This document shows positions 17,859-25,452 of a stretch of 64,000 nt of DNA, one piece after another. Under the pieces are notes generated by a model. It saw nothing but the letters and a program-made list of their open reading frames with translations, was not told where the DNA came from and did no database searches. Both the position numbers and the translations under genes were made by a program. Origin of the DNA: Silvimonas terrae (GTDB taxonomy: Bacteria > Pseudomonadota > Gammaproteobacteria > Burkholderiales > Chitinibacteraceae); assembly GCF_014202765.1 (NCBI RefSeq), contig NZ_JACHHN010000004.1, forward strand, positions 271,097 through 335,096. Direction: 5' to 3'. Position 1 is the stretch's first letter, and the number at the start of each line of letters is the position of its first letter.

Positions 17859-19106
17859 TCATGGTTTGGTGCCCGCAATACGGACACATAAACAAGTCAG
17901 GTCATCACGCCGCGTCTCGGCGGCCTGCCAGTTGGCAAATTCGGCCAGGATGGCATCGGTGATATAGCTGGCGCGCTCATGCCGGTGCGCCAGCAGCAAA
18001 TCGCGGACGCGGCGTTTGCCAAAGGCAATGCTTTTCTTGCCCCCAATCTGGTCAATCAAGCCGTCCGTGGTCACAAACAACAGCGTGCCTTGCGGCAATT
18101 GCATCGTGCGGTTATGCCAGACGTAATCGGTGGCGCTATCCAGATAGCCGACGCCCACGCGATCGCCATCAATCATCTCAATCTGCGGGGCATCCGGGTA
18201 CAGCACATACAGTGCGGTGCGGGCACCGGCAAAGGTCAGTGTCTGGGTGGCGTTGTCAAACCACAGGAACGCCGCATCCAGCCCGTCGTTGGAGCCGGTC
18301 TCCGAAGCGCGCTCGGTGGTCTGCCCCAGCATCTGTTTGATCCCACGGCTGACTTCCGCCAGTACCGCAGCCGGGTCGCGCGGGTTATGGCGCTCAATGG
18401 CTTGCGACAGCATCGAGGTCGAAATCAGCGTCATGAACGCGCCAGGCACGCCATGACCGGTACAGTCCGCCACCGCAGCAAACCAGCCATCGGCAAAGCG
18501 GGCAAAGTGGTAGAAGTCCCCACCGACCACATCACGCGGTTCCCAGATCAGGCTGGCGTCCGCCAGGGTATCGGCCAGCACGCTGCGCGACACCTGCAAA
18601 GTGGCGCGCTGGATCACGCTGGCGTAATCAATGCTGTGCATGATCTGGCGATTGCGCTCGGCCTGCATGTCGGCCACCACGCGCATCAGCTGCAAACCGT
18701 GGCCCACCCCGGCAAACTGGCCGTCACGGGTCAGGATAAAACCATCAGCCAGGGCTTTCTCGCCGTACTCCACGGCACGAAAAGTCAGGCTTTCAATGCC
18801 CAGCGTGTCTTCAACAATCAAGGGTTCCTTGTCCATGAAGGCAATACAGCTTTTCTTGCCGTACAGCTCACGGTGGAACGGCTTGGACATCTGGGACATA
18901 AAGATATTGCGGTTGATCAGCCCAATGGGCCGACCGTGTTCCAGTACCGGCAAGCTGACCAGTTCACGCTCGGCATTGAACACATCCAGCACGGACTGGT
19001 TGGTTTCTTCCGAGGTAATGGCAGTCATGGTCGCGCACAGATCCGCCGCCGACGGTTGGCGGAAACGTGGCAAAGAACCACGCGAAGCATTGAATTGTGC
19101 TTGCAT
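17859..19106 (-). CDS. siaA: SiaA-like PP2C/SpoIIE phosphatase with N-terminal CBS-like region
   Basis: 415 residues from the ATG at 19106, preceded by AGGGG at seven bases; an ATG at 19139 has no ribosome site. The C-terminal SpoIIE-type PP2C domain (about 180-410) carries the metal-binding aspartates in DVVGGDFYHF, ADCTGHGVPGAFMT, TDGLIDQIGG and RRDDLTCL. Its presumed job is to dephosphorylate SiaC and thereby turn on SiaD. Pseudomonas SiaA is a membrane receptor with periplasmic and HAMP regions; this one has no membrane helix. It has instead a CBS/DUF-like input region (about 20-150; LPVLEHGRPIGLINR), so it should sense a cytoplasmic signal. It is the first gene of siaABCD. Confidence 0.87.
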   Translation of the reverse strand: MQAQFNASRGSLPRFRQPSAADLCATMTAITSEETNQSVLDVFNAERELVSLPVLEHGRPIGLINRNIFMSQMSKPFHRELYGKKSCIAFMDKEPLIVEDTLGIESLTFRAVEYGEKALADGFILTRDGQFAGVGHGLQLMRVVADMQAERNRQIMHSIDYASVIQRATLQVSRSVLADTLADASLIWEPRDVVGGDFYHFARFADGWFAAVADCTGHGVPGAFMTLISTSMLSQAIERHNPRDPAAVLAEVSRGIKQMLGQTTERASETGSNDGLDAAFLWFDNATQTLTFAGARTALYVLYPDAPQIEMIDGDRVGVGYLDSATDYVWHNRTMQLPQGTLLFVTTDGLIDQIGGKKSIAFGKRRVRDLLLAHRHERASYITDAILAEFANWQAAETRRDDLTCLCVRIAGTKP

Positions 19107-19325
19107 CAGGTAACCCCTGGCGGGACGGGAATCAGCCATTTTTATCAGGAGATTATTAAATACTGATTACGAACTGATTTCTGTAACCGCTTTCCTTACA
19201 AATACAACACCGCAGCGCAACACAAAAAGGCGTTGATTGCAAAAGCAACTTTTGCCAGATGCAGCCAAAATAATGCCTTTGTCATTGGGTGTTTTTTTGA
19301 CGATTTCGTTGCGCAGCCAGAAAGC

Positions 19326-20090
19326 TCACACGCTCAGGGAAGCCGTGTGCCACTGCACCACGGTTTGCGCCAGCCAGCAGGGATCATCCAGCGGCAGGTC
19401 ATGCCCGGCATGGCCGTTGATCTGCAAGGGCCAGCCCGCTGCATACGCCAGTTGCGCAGAACAGAAGGGATCAACCAGTTGATCTTGCGCGCTGGTCACC
19501 ACCAGTGTGGGGCATTGCGGCCACAAGGCCGGCGGAGCAAACCGTGCAGCAGCGTAAAGCTGACGTAACAGATTGATGGCGGAGACCGGGGCTTCTTGCT
19601 GCCACGCTTGCCAGTACGGCAGCGCTGCGGCACGCCGTTCCGGCAAATTGCTGGTCAGCGCCAGAATCAGCCGCTCCCGCTGCGACACGGAAGACCAGGC
19701 CAGGCTGAGCAGCGCCGGATAACGCTGCCAGCGCAAACGCCGCCAGAACGGGGCGATCCCGGCCAGACTGGTATTGACCAGCACCAGCCGCGCCACTTCA
19801 TCCGGCAAATGTCCGGCCCAGTCCAGCGCCACCATGCCACCCAGCGACAACGCCAGCAGGTTGACCGGCCCCTGGTTCAGCACCGGCGCCAGTTGCGCTC
19901 TTAAATGATCGCGCTGGGTGCGGATGGAAGTACCGCTGGCTTGCTGCCACCAGCGCCCGTTGCCTGGCAAATCTGGCGTATGCACCGGTACGCCACCCAG
20001 CGCGACGGAAAGAATCTGCCCGAAATCCCCCCAGTGGCGCGCCTCCCGCCCCAAGCCGCGCAGCAAGACCCACGGGCGCTCAAGTGCCAT
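19326..20090 (-). CDS. Alpha/beta hydrolase (BioH/MhpC-like)
   Basis: 254 residues from the ATG at 20090, which overlaps the end of the preceding gene by 11 bases. The nucleophile elbow is ALSLGGM (S82), with an Asp in TSAQDQLVDP and a His in GHAGHDLPLDDP completing the triad. BioH-like esterases share this size and elbow, but there is no biotin gene nearby, so the substrate is open. It is translationally coupled to the M14 peptidase-like gene upstream, suggesting the two act together. Confidence 0.78.
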   Translation of the reverse strand: MALERPWVLLRGLGREARHWGDFGQILSVALGGVPVHTPDLPGNGRWWQQASGTSIRTQRDHLRAQLAPVLNQGPVNLLALSLGGMVALDWAGHLPDEVARLVLVNTSLAGIAPFWRRLRWQRYPALLSLAWSSVSQRERLILALTSNLPERRAAALPYWQAWQQEAPVSAINLLRQLYAAARFAPPALWPQCPTLVVTSAQDQLVDPFCSAQLAYAAGWPLQINGHAGHDLPLDDPCWLAQTVVQWHTASLSV

Positions 20091-21135
20091 TGCGATACCA
20101 CAAATCCATGGCGTCACGCCGGTGCTTGAGGCTGCGGTGTTCACCCTCCAGCCAGCGATCTCCGCTACAGGCCAGCCGGGTCAGAAATTCCATAAACGCC
20201 AGATGCGTGCGCATGACGCGCTGCTGGCGGTGCGGTGCCAGCGGGTTAAACGCCCCCAGGCGCGACAGTAGTTGCCGTGGATTTTTGCGCACCCAGGTCC
20301 AGGAGCCCATTTCCAGCGTCAGCGGCAAAAACAGCTGCCCGGGTTGCTGGTTGCGCGTGCGCAAATACAGGTGATCCCACAGATCCCCATGGGTCAGGTA
20401 CTGATGGCTTTGCGGCTCGAACACATAGCGGTGATGCGGGTAGGCCTGATCGAACAGCGTTTTGAGCGTGTAGATTTCTCCTACGCTATCTATCGGCAAG
20501 CGACTACCCGCCAGCGGAAACCAAATGCGGTCCCGCATGCCAAACCCGGAGTGGCAGTCGAGCATGATCGCTTGCCGCCGACCGGCGATCTCTTCTTCGA
20601 CCACCTGGCACAGTGCCTGCGCCTCAGGCTGCATGGCTTCACTGACCGCGCCGCGATACCACGGCAGCCAGTTACCAATCCGGTGCCCGCCCAGCAAGTA
20701 CGGGACATCTTCGGTGGCATCCAGCGGGGCGTTGCGCATCAGGTCCACACCGGCCGGATTGGCGCGCCGTCGTTGTAGCATGCCGCCAGGATTAACCAGT
20801 GGCATGAACACCAGCCGCACATGCTGGAGCTGCTGTTCCAGCATGCGATCCCACTGCAACCGGTTCAGGATGTTGTGCAGAAAGGTCAGTACCACCTGCG
20901 TGCCCACCCGCTCCAGCCCGTGCACGCCGCCAAAGAACCCCACCAGCGGCGCACAGGGGTCATCCGACCCCAGCCCGAGTACAAAAAGCGGCAGGCAGTA
21001 CGGTGCGACGTGGACTTGCGCCACGGTACGCACATCTAACCGGCCCTGGCCCGCCTTGATGAGGCGTTCCAGCTGGGCCAGTTCTGGCAGGAGGTCGTAG
21101 AGTTTATTCACGGTGGCATGAGAAGGACTGGGCAC
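20080..21135 (-). CDS. M14-family zinc carboxypeptidase-like protein
   Basis: About 351 residues from a GTG at 21135 with AGAGGGG 11 bases upstream; a GTG at 21111 is possible. No ATG fits. Zinc ligands of M14 peptidases are visible: HxxE in GGVHGLERVG and the third histidine in LDCHSGFGM. The substrate-binding Arg in GVDLMRNAP and the catalytic Glu in LTLEMGSW are also present. VNPGGM matches the conserved NPxG segment. There is no signal peptide, so it is cytoplasmic, perhaps trimming peptides or acyl-amino acids. Its stop overlaps the hydrolase gene downstream. Confidence 0.78.
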   Translation of the reverse strand: MPSPSHATVNKLYDLLPELAQLERLIKAGQGRLDVRTVAQVHVAPYCLPLFVLGLGSDDPCAPLVGFFGGVHGLERVGTQVVLTFLHNILNRLQWDRMLEQQLQHVRLVFMPLVNPGGMLQRRRANPAGVDLMRNAPLDATEDVPYLLGGHRIGNWLPWYRGAVSEAMQPEAQALCQVVEEEIAGRRQAIMLDCHSGFGMRDRIWFPLAGSRLPIDSVGEIYTLKTLFDQAYPHHRYVFEPQSHQYLTHGDLWDHLYLRTRNQQPGQLFLPLTLEMGSWTWVRKNPRQLLSRLGAFNPLAPHRQQRVMRTHLAFMEFLTRLACSGDRWLEGEHRSLKHRRDAMDLWYRNGT

Positions 21136-21243
21136 AGCATAGTTCGCCCCTCTGGCAACCGGCGTGACGGTTTTATGACAACGTTGTTGCGCAGCCCTCC
21201 CGCCATCTGTTTTCCATGCAATCTGATACAAGGGGAACACACC

Positions 21244-21726
21244 ATGGTTTCCGCCATTAACGCCGTCACCACAACCTTGCCGGCCGCCAGCATCACCACG
21301 GTGGACGAGACATCCACCGTCGCCTTGCAAGCGCAACTGGCGGCATTGCAGCAACAACTGGCTACCGCACAGCAAAGCGCAGATACGCTACAGGGCGCGC
21401 AACAGGTTCAGCTATTGCAAGCCCAGGTTGACGCTGTGCAGTCGCAGATCAACACCATTGACGCCAACAATGCGGCGGCCCAGGCCGCACAAGCTGCCCA
21501 GGCCAACGCGGCTAACCCGGCCACCGCGCAAGCCAGCGAAACCACCACTCAGACGCTGACCAACACCGTGGCGACCGAGCAGGCTGGCGTCACCCAGGCC
21601 ACGACCCAGACCACGCAAACCACGCTCAACCAGCCGGTCAACACCACCAATCCGCCTGCCAACCCGGTAGAGCTGCCGCTGGCGCCGAGGGGCCCGCTGG
21701 GGACTGAGATCAACACCATTGTTTGA
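21244..21726 (+). CDS. Coiled-coil protein of unknown function, tandem paralogue 1
   Basis: 160 residues from the ATG at 21244, with AAGGGG eight bases upstream. An N-terminal segment (MVSAINAVTTTLP) is followed by a glutamine-rich coiled coil (about 28-75; ALQAQLAALQQQLATAQ), a low-complexity Ala/Thr/Gln region, and a C-terminal motif LPLAPRGPLGTEINTIV. There is no signal peptide, membrane helix or cysteine. The N-terminal block, coiled coil and C-terminal block are shared with the gene at 21974, so the pair arose by duplication. The coiled coil loosely recalls FlxA-like proteins, but no function can be assigned. Confidence 0.75.
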   Translation: MVSAINAVTTTLPAASITTVDETSTVALQAQLAALQQQLATAQQSADTLQGAQQVQLLQAQVDAVQSQINTIDANNAAAQAAQAAQANAANPATAQASETTTQTLTNTVATEQAGVTQATTQTTQTTLNQPVNTTNPPANPVELPLAPRGPLGTEINTIV

Positions 21727-21973
21727 CCTCGGAGACCACGCCTCCTTGCGGCTGGCCGCGAGTGTAAACACGTGCGTCAGACCGCATTGCGGGCCGGTTT
21801 TCGCGACCTTTTGTATCAAAACACCGTTCAACGGCACATTTTTGTATCTGGGGTGTATCTCTTGCTGACAGCCGCAATCGTCAGGTCCAGGCTGACGGCA
21901 GAAAGGTTCCTGGCACCATTGCGTCTACTCGCCGGGCACCTCTTTTCAAACCCGCATTCGAGAGGAACTGAAC

Positions 21974-22309
21974 ATGGTGACAGCAGTCAGCGCCGTATCG
22001 AGCACGTTGCCGTCCAGCAGCATCAGCGCAACCAGTGCCACATCCGCCAGTGCCTTGCAGGCTGAATTGGCATCTCTGGAACTGCAACTGGCTACCGCTG
22101 AACAAAGCGGCAGCACCTCGACGCAAAGCACACAGCAAGTTCAGGCTTTGCAACAAGAAATCCAGGCCGTCCAGCAAGAAATTGACTCGCTGAACAGCAG
22201 CAGCCAGAGCAGCAGCACCACCCAGACCGCAGCCAGCACGCCAAGCAGCACCCAGTTGCCGCTGGCCAGTAGTGGCAGCGTGGGTACGCAGGTCAACGCG
22301 CTGATCTGA
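21974..22309 (+). CDS. Coiled-coil protein of unknown function, tandem paralogue 2
   Basis: 111 residues; GAGAGGA precedes the ATG. Same plan as the neighbour at 21244: MVTAVSAVSSTLP, a coiled coil (ALQAELASLELQLATAEQS, about 27-72), a Ser/Thr-rich linker and LPLASSGSVGTQVNALI at the end. It lacks the long Ala/Gln/Thr insert of paralogue 1. The separate 247-bp upstream region and own ribosome site suggest each gene can be expressed independently. Function unknown. Confidence 0.75.
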   Translation: MVTAVSAVSSTLPSSSISATSATSASALQAELASLELQLATAEQSGSTSTQSTQQVQALQQEIQAVQQEIDSLNSSSQSSSTTQTAASTPSSTQLPLASSGSVGTQVNALI

Positions 22310-22461
22310 CGCACCCGGTCGGGTTTTGCTTTGCCCGGTTGGCCCGGGTTGATTGCGCACATGGCATGTGCAATGGGGTTGGCTATACTCCACAGGCCCG
22401 TCAGGGCTTATGTTTGTTGACCAACCGCGCCGTATCCGGCGCTTTGTGGAACCCCTCCCCC

Positions 22462-23355
22462 ATGTCTCTTGAAGTATCCCGCCGCCAGTTGCTCACTGGC
22501 GCCGCTGCGCTATTTGCCTTGGCCCGCCTGCCGGCACTGGCTGCTGGCACCCCGGGCAGTAGCGACGAATTCACGCCCCGCTTTGCGGCCATCGAAACTC
22601 GCCTGGGCGGCCGCCTTGGTGTTTTTGCACTCGATACCGGCAGCGGTAAATACCTTGCCCACCGGGCCGATGAACGCTTCCCGATGTGCAGCACCTTCAA
22701 GTTGGTCCTCGCCGCCTGCGTACTGAGCCGCGTGGATGCCGGCGCAGAGTCACTCAACCGTCTCGTGCGCTATGGCAGTGCCGACCTGCTGAGCTACGCG
22801 CCGATCACCAAAGCCCACCTTGAATCCGGCATGACCGTGGCCGAACTATGCGCCGCCGCCCTGCAATACAGCGACAACACCGCCGCCAACCTGCTGCTGA
22901 CCAGCATTGGCGGGCCGGCCAAACTTACCGCCTGGCTACGCACCCAGGGTGACAGCATGACCCGGCTGGATCGCAACGAACCCACGCTAAATACCGCTTT
23001 ACCGGGTGATGAGCGCGATACCACCACACCGCAAGCCATGGTGGGCACGATGCGGCGTATTTTGCTGGAAGACAAAACCCTGAGTGCCTCCAGCCGCAAT
23101 CAACTGGATACCTGGCTGGCCGGCAACACCACCGGCAACGCCAAACTGCGCGCCGGTTTGCCGGCTGGCTGGAAAGTGGGCGACAAGACAGGCTCTGGCG
23201 ACAATGGCGCATCCAACGACATTGCCATTATTCGTCCGCCGCAACGGGCGGCGATTCTGGTGAGTTCTTATTGTGTGGGCTCTGGTGCGTCTGGCGATGC
23301 GATTAACGCCGCGCATGCGGAGGTGGGGCGGATTGTGGGGACGGTGTTTGGTTGA
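22462..23355 (+). CDS. bla: Class A beta-lactamase with Tat signal peptide
   Basis: 297 residues from the ATG at 22462. Catalytic motifs are complete: S70-x-x-K in CSTFK, YSDN (SDN loop), EPTLN with E166, and DKTGSG. The signal begins SRRQLLTG, a twin-arginine motif, so the enzyme is probably exported folded, as for the Stenotrophomonas L2 type. C69 precedes the nucleophile, but the residue two after KTG is Gly, so the C69-C238 disulfide of the KPC/SME carbapenemases cannot form. It hydrolyses beta-lactams in the periplasm; spectrum cannot be read from sequence. No ampR-type regulator adjoins it, and base composition matches the surroundings, so it is probably a resident gene. Confidence 0.93.
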   Translation: MSLEVSRRQLLTGAAALFALARLPALAAGTPGSSDEFTPRFAAIETRLGGRLGVFALDTGSGKYLAHRADERFPMCSTFKLVLAACVLSRVDAGAESLNRLVRYGSADLLSYAPITKAHLESGMTVAELCAAALQYSDNTAANLLLTSIGGPAKLTAWLRTQGDSMTRLDRNEPTLNTALPGDERDTTTPQAMVGTMRRILLEDKTLSASSRNQLDTWLAGNTTGNAKLRAGLPAGWKVGDKTGSGDNGASNDIAIIRPPQRAAILVSSYCVGSGASGDAINAAHAEVGRIVGTVFG

Positions 23356-23562
23356 GGCTGTTGGTTGATGGGTGTGCCCGGGAGGGTTGGGTTGTCTGCC
23401 TGGCTGTTCTGGTGTCTTCTGATAAAAGGCCACTTCGTAGCCCGGATGGAGGCCATGCCCCTCGGTGAGCCCCCCCACAAAGCCATTGGATGTGCCGGAT
23501 GACAGATGCAGCGGGGTGGCTGGGAACCCGGGGTGGCGGACGTGGTTCATGTTGTTGTGGGT

Positions 23563-23847
23563 GTTAGCGCCTTCGGCGCGGGTTTGAAATGCATTTGATA
23601 CCGGCGGTGGCCGGAGCACCCTACTTTCTTTGCTTCGCCAAAGAAAGTAGGCAAAGAAAGGCGACCCCAGCCGGGCGGCCCTCCGGGCTTCCCTCGGTTG
23701 GTCGGGAGCCTAAGGTCTCCCTCCACGCCCTCGGCGCTGGGCTTTAACGGGGGAGGAAAGTCAAAAGCAGCGACAACACCAACAGCAACACCAACTGCCA
23801 CTGCCACTGCCACTGCCACTGCCACTGCCACTGCCACTGCCACTGCC
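23563..23847 (+). repeat. Mosaic intergenic repeat R1
   Basis: Modules in order: GTTAGCGCC-GGCGCG, GGTGGCCGGAGCAC, a hairpin CTTTCTTTGCTTCGCCAAAGAAAG, AAAGGCGACCCCAGCC, CCCTCCGGGCTTCCCTC, TCGGGAGCCTAAGGTCTCC, CTGGGCTTTAACGGGGGAGG and AAGTCAAAAGC. It ends in nine perfect copies of ACTGCC (23794-23847). The same order recurs in R3, R5 and R6. Confidence 0.8.
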
Positions 23848-23871
23848 AATTCAACACGCACCCCACTGACT

Positions 23872-24019
23872 CGTCATTCCGGTCCTCGGCGGCCCCCTTG
23901 AGCCGGAATCCAGCGACGACGCGTGCATGCCCTCAGCTTAAATTCGGAGTCGTGGTCATCACCCACCGCAAGCAGCCCGTTGGGCTGCGGACTGGATTCC
24001 TGCCTCCGCAGGAATGACG
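23872..24019. repeat. Pair of inverted CGTCATTCC...GGAATCCAG hairpin repeats
   Basis: Copies at 23872-23913 (plus) and 23992-24019 (minus) share the ends CGTCATTCC and GGAATCCAG and fold as hairpins. They are dRS3-like. Further copies lie at 26804, 26988, 32796, 33300, 48736, 48809 and 48940. Confidence 0.7.
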
Positions 24020-24060
24020 ACGTGATGAGCGAGGTGAACCACTCCTGCGGGCAGATGGTT

Positions 24061-24364
24061 TGCGGGGTTGGGGTTGGGGTGGCTTTGGCTTTTGATGTTG
24101 CCGTTGCTTTTGACTTACCTCCCCTCCGGCAGCGCCGAGCATCGCAGCGAAGTCCGGGGTTTCGGCGTAAGGGTGTTTGAGGGCGTAGCCCGAGTTCCCT
24201 GGAGCCAGCCGGACTTTGCGAGAAGCGCGGGGAACCCGAAGGGCGCTGCCGCAGGGGTCGCCTTTCTTTGGTTACTTTCTTTGGGGCCGCCGAGGTGGCG
24301 AAGCAAAGAAAGTGACGTGCTCCGGCCACCGCCGGTATCCAAAACCCCGCGCCAAAGGCGCTAT
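24061..24364 (-). repeat. Mosaic intergenic repeat R2
   Basis: Minus-strand copy: the hexamer tract (three GGGGTT units near 24064-24079, read as AACCCC on the element strand) and the AAGTCAAAAGC / GGGGAGG block lie at the left, the CTTTCTTTG hairpin at the right. Its middle is a second variant (GCCGAGCATCGCAGCGAAG, TTTCGGCGTAAGGG, GGAGCCAGCCGGACTT) that is also found in R4 but not in R1, R3, R5 or R6. Confidence 0.75.
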
Positions 24365-24531
24365 CCCCCCCAAAGACCAGCCCCCCATTCACCAGCCAAA
24401 TCTGGCTGATATCAGTCACTTAGCGTATGATTCGCCGCTGATATCGCGGTCCGCCTGGTCGGGCCGTTGTTTTTTAGCTGGCCGATTGCAGCAATACCCT
24501 GCGATGCGCCACAACCGACGCAGGAATCCAC

Positions 24532-24708
24532 ATGCCCATCAATCACTTCGACTTGCAGCGTCTTGCTGCCGTCCGCATCAAAGAAAGCATCAAGAAAAAG
24601 GGTTCGCCCGATCGTTTTGGCAAGGATTCGTCTGGCCAGAAAGACAAGGACGCCCGGCCTTCACTGTTGAACGGCTTGCTGAAAAAGCACGCAGACGAAC
24701 AGAAATAA
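24532..24708 (+). CDS. Small basic protein of unknown function (58 residues)
   Basis: ATG at 24532 with AGGA seven bases upstream. The product begins MPINHFDLQRLAAVRIKESI and is rich in Lys, Asp and Gln, with a helical N-terminal third, a polar middle (KKKGSPDRFGKDSS) and an amphipathic C-terminal helix. No membrane segment or cysteine is seen. It is followed immediately by a strong terminator, which supports a real transcription unit. No family recognised; a nucleic-acid or ribosome-associated protein is possible by charge alone. Confidence 0.6.
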   Translation: MPINHFDLQRLAAVRIKESIKKKGSPDRFGKDSSGQKDKDARPSLLNGLLKKHADEQK

Positions 24709-24720
24709 GCAGTACCTCTC

Positions 24721-24746
24721 AAGCGGCCGTTCAGGCCGCTTTGTTT
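24721..24746. terminator. Bidirectional terminator between the small gene and tetR
   Basis: AAGCGGCC pairs with GGCCGCTT (24721-24728 with 24734-24741) around a five-base loop and is followed by TGTTT. It serves the plus-strand small gene and overlaps the last codons of the convergent tetR gene. Confidence 0.75.
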
Positions 24747-25330
24747 ATGGCGGCATCCATCACCGTGCGCGCCACTTGCGGCAAGATGGGCAACAGCGGG
24801 TTTCCTGGTGCGTAGGTCTGGCTGCCAGCGTAGGTTCCCTCTATCAACAGGGCCAGTGCAGCACCCAATGCAGCCGCATTTTGTGCCCCCGCGGCTGCCG
24901 CCAATTCTGTCAGCCGCGCCAATAAACCCGCCTTGTTCTGCGCCACCCGTTGCCGGGCAAAGTGTTCCCGATCCGGGTATTCCACGGCAATGTTTACAAA
25001 CGGGCAGCCCCGATAGTTCTCTACCTGCGTGCGGCGGGACAAGTCGTCAAACAATTGCTCCAGCTGTTTGCGCGGCTGGCCCGGGTGCTGGTCCAGACTG
25101 CCGTTGATATAACGCCAGAACGTCTCGTCCCGTCTATCCAGATACTGCCGCAGCAGGTCGTCTTTGGATTCAAACTGCCGGTACAGGCTCATTTTGTTGA
25201 CGCCCGCTTTCTTGACGATGGCGTCCACACCGCTGGTGCGCGACCCTTCGAAATAAAACAGTTCTTCCGCAGCATCCAGAATCTGGTTGCGGGCGGCGAC
25301 ACCGTCAGTCACTTTGCGGGTAGTGGTCAT
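24731..25330 (-). CDS. TetR-family repressor of the adjacent MFS transporter gene
   Basis: 199 residues. The N-terminal helix-turn-helix (about 12-60) contains ILDAAEELFYFEG and VDAIVKKAGVNKMSLYRQFESKDDLL. The C-terminal ligand domain has a conserved NYRGCPFVNIAVEYPD segment typical of TetR/AcrR regulators related to electrophile- or drug-responsive types; its Cys could be a sensor, though that is speculative. It is divergent from an MFS gene, with two 16-bp palindromes in the shared promoter region, so it most likely represses both genes. Confidence 0.9.
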   Translation of the reverse strand: MTTTRKVTDGVAARNQILDAAEELFYFEGSRTSGVDAIVKKAGVNKMSLYRQFESKDDLLRQYLDRRDETFWRYINGSLDQHPGQPRKQLEQLFDDLSRRTQVENYRGCPFVNIAVEYPDREHFARQRVAQNKAGLLARLTELAAAAGAQNAAALGAALALLIEGTYAGSQTYAPGNPLLPILPQVARTVMDAAINKAA

Positions 25331-25362
25331 GGTCTGGTGTTCCGGTATTTGTTGTTGACAAT

Positions 25363-25412
25363 GTTACCGCTCGGTAACTAATATCACAACCAACATGTTA
25401 CCGATCGGTAAC
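25363..25412. promoter_or_regulatory. Twin TetR operators between tetR and the MFS gene
   Basis: GTTACCGCTCGGTAAC (25363-25378) and GTTACCGATCGGTAAC (25397-25412) share a perfect seven-base half-site GTTACCG, with centres 34 bp apart. They sit in the 122-bp divergent promoter region, as expected for two TetR dimers. Confidence 0.85.
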
Positions 25413-25452
25413 AACGACGAAAATACATACAGATCAACACCGGAGATGCGCC

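Larger units (their letters stand above)
23356..24531. repeat. Intergenic repeat cluster between bla and the 58-residue gene
   Basis: About 1.2 kb with no supported gene. It holds a copy of the 60-bp module (23457-23520), mosaic repeat R1 (23563-23847, plus orientation), two hairpin repeats (23872-23913 and 23992-24019), and mosaic repeat R2 (24061-24364, minus orientation) whose hexamer tract faces that of R1. Long open frames here are compositional artefacts of the repeats. Confidence 0.75.

Noticed and set aside
19237-19255. GCAAAAG-CAA-CTTTTGC hairpin downstream of the alpha/beta hydrolase gene
   Set aside because: The three-base loop and absent U-tract make it a poor terminator, and no second copy was seen to suggest an operator.
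22311-22328. ACCC-GGTC-GGGT-TTTG as a terminator after coiled-coil paralogue 2
   Set aside because: Only a four-pair stem; too weak to call.
23356-24531. Several open frames of 60-200 codons on both strands
   Set aside because: They run across repeat copies and hexamer tracts, change character along their length and lack ribosome sites; they reflect G+C-rich repeat DNA.
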